Shown here: positions 61,301 to 64,000 of the stretch, piece after piece
Layout: every line of letters begins with the position of its first letter
Numbering within the stretch: the stretch's first letter is position 1
Assembly (NCBI RefSeq): GCF_037325665.1
Contig: NC_090259.1
Location: 31,926,771-31,990,770 of the forward strand
DNA length: 64,000 nucleotides
Direction: 5' to 3'
Source: Littorina saxatilis
Taxonomy: Eukaryota > Mollusca > Gastropoda > Littorinimorpha > Littorinidae
The notes under the pieces: generated by a model
What the model saw: only the letters and a program-made list of their open reading frames with translations
The model's database searches: none
Told to the model about the DNA's origin: nothing
Made by a program: the position numbers and the translations under genes

Positions 61301-62311
61301 TTGGGGTAGAGATGCACTATAAGCATTGTACAGTCCAGAGTGGAGAGGGGACGTAGCTGTCGGAGGATGGTCAGTGTCAGAGTCATTGCCGTTAGATGAC
61401 GGCGACAAAGCGTCAAAAGGCAGCGCCGGAGCGACGTCGGAAGGCAGCGCCAGAGCGACGTCAGAAGGCAGCGCCGGAGCGACGTCAGAAGGCTGCGCCG
61501 AAGCGACATCAGACGGCTGCGCCGGAGCGACGTCAGAAGGCAACGCCGGGGCGACGTCAGAAGGCATCGCCGGAGCGACGTCAGAAGGCTGCGCCGAAGC
61601 GACATCAGACGGCTGCGCCGGGGCGACGTCAGAAGGCAGCGCCGGAGCGACGTCAGAAGGCTGCGCCGAAGCGACATCAGACGGCTGCGCCGGAGCGACG
61701 TCAGAAGGCAGCGCCGGGGCGACGTCAGAGGGCAGCGCCGGAGCGACGTCAGAAGGCAGCGCCGGGGCGACGTCAGAAGGCAGGGCCGGAGCGACGTCAG
61801 AAGGCAGAGCCGGAGCGAAATCGGAGGGCAGCATCCGAGACCCAGAACACTGAACAGAACGTCTTTCGTTCCTCCCCCCTCTCATGGAACGTCGTGGAAG
61901 ATTCCTAGCAATACCAAGTTGCTTCAGTGTAGAGGTGAGGGTAGGGGAAGGAACCTGCACTGAACAACTTGCCATAGACAAAAGATCAGTACGGCTGTAC
62001 TGCACTGGATAGGGGGTGTGTCCTTTGTTATGGCCTAGTGCACTTGCACCAAACCAGCCATCGCTGTCTACAGAAGATGTTGTGAGTTGTTGATCACGCT
62101 GCGGTGTTGTGAACACTCGGTCATCCTGCCTGCCAAGCAACAATGGCAGGCCCACTGTAGATCGTAGAGTCAGGGTATGGAGAAACACAAGAAAGCCAAT
62201 AACTCTGGCATCCTGTGGAAACATTCCACAAAAAGTATGCCAGAACGGCGGCCACATCTTCACGGACGTCTCAGACAAAGATACAGACTGAACAATGACG
62301 GAAAACAGCAC
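58397..62311 (-). CDS. LINE protein: APE endonuclease and reverse transcriptase (CR1/L2 type)
   Basis: Open frame of 1304 residues without a stop. About 160 N-terminal residues with a hydrophobic stretch (VIGFLVFLHTL) come first, then a repeat domain of PSDVAPAL octads (about 163-305). The APE endonuclease follows (LCHLNSQSAVKSGKPEAI near 365, IGDFNIQF near 510, LRSDHSAVLFSL near 575). The RT contains SNYRPVSNLSFISKLLERVV, HHSTETALLKITNDLL, ALLDLSAAFDTVDH, GVPQGSVLGPVLF and FADDSQLH near 1024. The C-terminus has SRLDYCNSLLAGLPSSSISR and PSRTLRSSADSLKL. There is no RNase H, as usual for CR1/L2. The start codon is the first in frame; the N-terminus may begin later. Confidence 0.93.
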   Translation of the reverse strand: MLFSVIVQSVSLSETSVKMWPPFWHTFCGMFPQDARVIGFLVFLHTLTLRSTVGLPLLLGRQDDRVFTTPQRDQQLTTSSVDSDGWFGASALGHNKGHTPYPVQYSRTDLLSMASCSVQVPSPTLTSTLKQLGIARNLPRRSMRGGRNERRSVQCSGSRMLPSDFAPALPSDVAPALPSDVAPALPSDVAPALPSDVAPALPSDVAPAQPSDVASAQPSDVAPALPSDVAPAQPSDVASAQPSDVAPAMPSDVAPALPSDVAPAQPSDVASAQPSDVAPALPSDVALALPSDVAPALPFDALSPSSNGNDSDTDHPPTATSPLHSGLYNAYSASLPQIVACQERSLNDSCTSNVTRSKNLRLCHLNSQSAVKSGKPEAICDFILEQNLDVMFLTETWLSDTGHEATCQLLTPPGYCLKSCPRSSRGGGIAVVFRKSLEPFVTFRTSVPYEHTTFEVVEMVITCSGTSTCVICIYRPPPNAKNKFTFPMFLTEAEEMLEHHNTHTSNIVLIGDFNIQFDQPQNTDTRQTMDLLDCHDLKQHVDAPTRKTHIIDWIVTHESTDLVYDILLNDYLRSDHSAVLFSLKMAKPSKQKKRVVRRNLKEVNTDTFRAEAARRLLDPPVSSDPVRHYDSTLSTLLDEHAPAKTKLIIDRPSAPWITAEVKYAKQLRRRAERKSRTSKLVVDRQIYNKQKEHVQTLIADAKQSHYSTKICETTSAKTLFSTMNDLLGCSSASPLPNNIDPSKLSQAFSDYFHNKIQTIRDKLDKIPHQNSETPPAFTGTPFTHFQPLTLTDLEKVLKEMTLKTCDLDPLPTQLYSDCLPELLPSILKIINTSLQTGTVPNSFKTAIVKPLLKKPSLDPNTLSNYRPVSNLSFISKLLERVVLKQLNSHLLCNNLLSPLQSAYRPHHSTETALLKITNDLLLATDQAEISAVALLDLSAAFDTVDHNILLQRLQHTFGIHSTALSWFSSYLTDRYQTVSIDKLNSDPIRLECGVPQGSVLGPVLFTLYTQPLDHILDRHNVLHHSFADDSQLHNSSSPDQSESLLSSISDTITDVQNWMTENKLQLNSNKTEAILIGTTSKLSKATSDSLQLSDSSVPLSSAVKNLGVTLDNTLSMKQHISSVSRTCYFQLRRIATIRKYLTTDATAKLVTSTILSRLDYCNSLLAGLPSSSISRLQRIQNSSARLVLRKKKRDHITPLLHQLHWLPVPARITYKINTLTYKCLHGLAPAYLSDSLSLYVPSRTLRSSADSLKLNIPHTKLKTAGQRSFSFQAPSQWNTLPLPLRQQQSLESFKSALKTFLFSK
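61405..61836. repeat. In-frame 24-base minisatellite inside the LINE frame
   Basis: About 17 to 18 units of the type cttctgacgtcgctccggcg plus ctgc, coding PSDVAPAL, PSDVAPAQ, PSDVASAQ. A three-unit (72-base) higher-order pattern L, Q, SQ occurs three times. Every unit keeps the frame. Confidence 0.93.
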
Positions 62312-62724
62312 AAAAACAGTAAAAACCAGGAGAGGTCAGCAACAACGCCTGTCAGGGCGCGTGAACATCACTCAGGATCTGCAAATAGTGTTCAGACAAG
62401 TGATGATTGGGCAGAGAGTGGAAATATGACCTATTCTTTCTGCTTGGTCCTAAATTTACCTTTTCAATATCAAATGGGGCATCTCCACCACGGAACACTC
62501 ATCGAATGCACATTTACCTGAGGTACAGGGGCAGAGAGTGATTTACAGATAATGCATTAATTTTTTTGATTCAAAAGTCATAATTTAATTTTGTTAAACA
62601 CTGGTTGCCAATAACAATATGAGCCCAACTGGCACCTAGGTTACTATACATCTGTTTTTAGACTATCTTTTGTTCTAAGATTCTCTCTAGCTGAATGAAG
62701 ACCTTCAGTTTAGAGATATCCTGC

Positions 62725-62815
62725 TTGCTGCTGCGCGAGCTGAGACATTTTTTCCCTCTTTATCTTCACTGCGCTGGCTGCAAAATCCCTCACGCGGAGG
62801 TGTTTTCAGACAGGC
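62725..62815. repeat. Dispersed repeat shared with 46689-46790
   Basis: cttgctgctgcgcgagctga and ttccctctttatcttcactg match 46689-46790 at roughly 80 percent by eye. Family unknown. Confidence 0.6.
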
Positions 62816-62934
62816 CAGGCACTGGTTGTCCCCGAGGTGCCTTGGGTTTTCAGACTCTTTTATCACCCACGCTAAATATTAAGACTCCTTTCTGGGAGGT
62901 CTCTAAAGGGAAGGAATGTACTCCCAACCCTCTC

Positions 62935-63160
62935 CTTCCACCCACAGCTGACCTCCACCTCTCCTTCCACCCACAGCTGACCTCCACCTCTCCTTCCACC
63001 CACAGCTGACCTCCACCTCTCCTTCCACCCACAGCTGACCACCTCTCCTTCCACCCACAGCTGACCTCCACCTCTCCTTCCACCCACAGCTGACCTCCAC
63101 CTCTCCTTCCACCCACAGCTGACCTCCACCTCTCCTTCCACCGACAGCTGACCTCCACCT
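62935..63160. repeat. Minisatellite, 27-base unit
   Basis: About eight copies of ctccttccacccacagctga plus cctccac, one shortened. Each unit contains CAGCTG, an E-box-like palindrome, and several 'cccacag' acceptor-like strings on the plus strand. Confidence 0.95.
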
Positions 63161-63189
63161 GGGAGGTCGAAGAGAGCCATCAAGTGTCA

Positions 63190-63780
63190 GGAAGGGCCAT
63201 AAAACAACAGTAAGGGTTATCTGCACCCCCCTCCTCCTCCTCCTTGTGCACTGAGAAATGCATTTAATGCAAGGAATACTCCTGCCTGCACTGAAAGATA
63301 CTGATCTTAGGATGTATGCTAGGAGGCACACACACAAAAACAAGAAAACAGAAAAAAAACAGAAAAAAAAATAGGAGTTAAGAGAAGTGCAAACAGCCGA
63401 AGATAATTATCAAATAATACAGTTACACTCCCCCCCTCCCCCCCGCCTAAAAAAGGAAAAGAAAAAAAAAAGTGTGAAAAAAGAAGAAAAGTACAAAATA
63501 GGGGTGCAAACAGCACTGGAAAATGATTATCGAAATATTGTTACTCCCCCCTCCCTCAAAAAAAGAGAAGAAAAAGTGGGGAACAAAAGTAGAAGATAGT
63601 GGAAGTTCAAACAGAAAGGATTATCTGATCCCTCCTGATACACAGAGACATGCATTTAATGTCAGGGACCCCCCTTGTGGCACTGGAAGAAGATAATGAC
63701 CTTGGGACACAGGCAGGAAAACAAAATGCAGGAGATACTGGAAGTGCAAACAGCAGCATATTTACTGCTGGGAAGTTATG
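63190..63780. repeat. Degenerate tandem repeat, unit about 110-130 bases
   Basis: The motifs gtgcaaacag (63390, 63505, 63745), gattatc, cccccctcc and 'gcatttaatg' recur in the same order three or four times. Confidence 0.6.
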
Positions 63781-63886
63781 AAGAGAGTGAACCCCCTCCG
63801 ATTTAAGACTCTCTCTCTCTCTTTAAAACAGCTACTTTTTTTAAATTCTCTGTTCATCTCAGATGCAGAGGGACCGGAAAGTTTAC

Positions 63887-63950
63887 TTGTAAATCAATAT
63901 CCCCCCTCTTGTTCTTCTGATCCAAGAAGGGGTCATCCCGGAACTCAAGG
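63887..63950 (-). CDS. Possible upstream exon of the RasGAP gene (weak)
   Basis: 64 bases bounded by an acceptor (tatatctgccag) and a donor (caa|gtaaac) on the minus strand, open in one frame as LEFRDDPFLDQKNKRGDIDL plus Q. I cannot match it to a known RasGAP segment. Its end phase (0) does not fit the exon at 55225 directly, so another exon would have to lie between. It may be chance. Confidence 0.2.
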
Positions 63951-64000
63951 CTGGCAGATATAACAGTTTTCACAGGCAATTGTGCTGTCCACACAGAGAG

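Larger units (their letters stand above)
58213..62515 (-). mobile_element. CR1/L2-type LINE, apparently complete
   Basis: 4.3-kb non-LTR element upstream of the first visible RasGAP exon, in the same orientation. Order on the minus strand: leader of about 204 bases, 1304-codon frame, 3' UTR of about 180 bases, (att)n tail. An 8-base string acctgagg lies at both edges (58205-58212 and 62516-62523), perhaps the target duplication, though 8 bases could be chance. A truncated sister is at 20623-21040. Confidence 0.88.

Noticed and set aside
58397-62311. A 1304-codon frame as a host gene
   Set aside because: APE endonuclease plus RT with an (att)n tail and a truncated sister copy; it is a CR1/L2-type LINE.
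62850-63343. Trp/Gly/Arg-rich frames of 102 to 146 codons on the minus strand
   Set aside because: They reflect the 27-base minisatellite, whose length is a multiple of three and therefore keeps any frame open.

Overview
The window looks like nuclear DNA of a marine gastropod mollusc, possibly a periwinkle-like caenogastropod. The basis is two intron-rich animal genes with GT-AG introns, CR1/L2-type and RNase H-bearing LINEs, several tRNA-headed SINE families, foldback MITEs and very long (GA)n, (CT)n and (GT)n tracts. The taxon is an inference. Nothing bacterial, viral or CRISPR-like is present.

Two host genes lie on the minus strand. (1) RABL6 (Rab-like GTPase 6) occupies 22912 down to 4150 in 14 exons. 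The splice junctions keep one open frame of 790 codons, from the P-loop GTPase domain through acidic Ser/Asp-rich and Lys-rich tails to the conserved C-terminus. (2) A SynGAP/DAB2IP/RASAL2-type RasGAP runs from 55225 down to 36539 in 14 exons (about 1163 residues). It covers the end of the C2 domain, the whole RasGAP domain with its arginine finger, a long disordered region in one 1752-base exon, and the C-terminal coiled coil. Its 5' exons (PH domain, start of C2) lie beyond the right edge. A long 3' UTR probably continues to about 30620. Both genes act in small-GTPase signalling, but nothing in the sequence shows that they are co-regulated.

The rest is repeats. 1-4149 is downstream of RABL6 and holds three inverted-repeat elements and microsatellites. 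RABL6 introns hold SINEs, a 1.2-kb polypurine minisatellite, an apparently complete 4.2-kb LINE with one 1300-codon frame (16428-20602, 11-base target duplication) and CR1/L2 fragments. The intergenic stretch 22913-30620 has a 2.9-kb inverted repeat with a minisatellite core, a SINE nested in a SINE, and LINE tails. RasGAP introns hold a Tigger-like deletion derivative, four or more MITE families, an element rich in TCAAGGTCA sites, nested MITE/SINE insertions and a tandem pair of 0.84-kb repeats. 58213-62515 is a second LINE of CR1/L2 type with a 1304-codon frame carrying an in-frame 24-base minisatellite.

The most interesting observations are: a SINE family whose 3' end matches the very short 3' UTR of the RNase H LINE in the same window; the same SINE body joined to two different tRNA-type heads; an empty-site comparison inside the window that proves one SINE insertion; expansion of the last codons of the RasGAP gene into a degenerate tandem array in its 3' UTR; a broken duplicate of RABL6 exon 12; and a hammerhead-ribozyme-like core near 8.9 kb.
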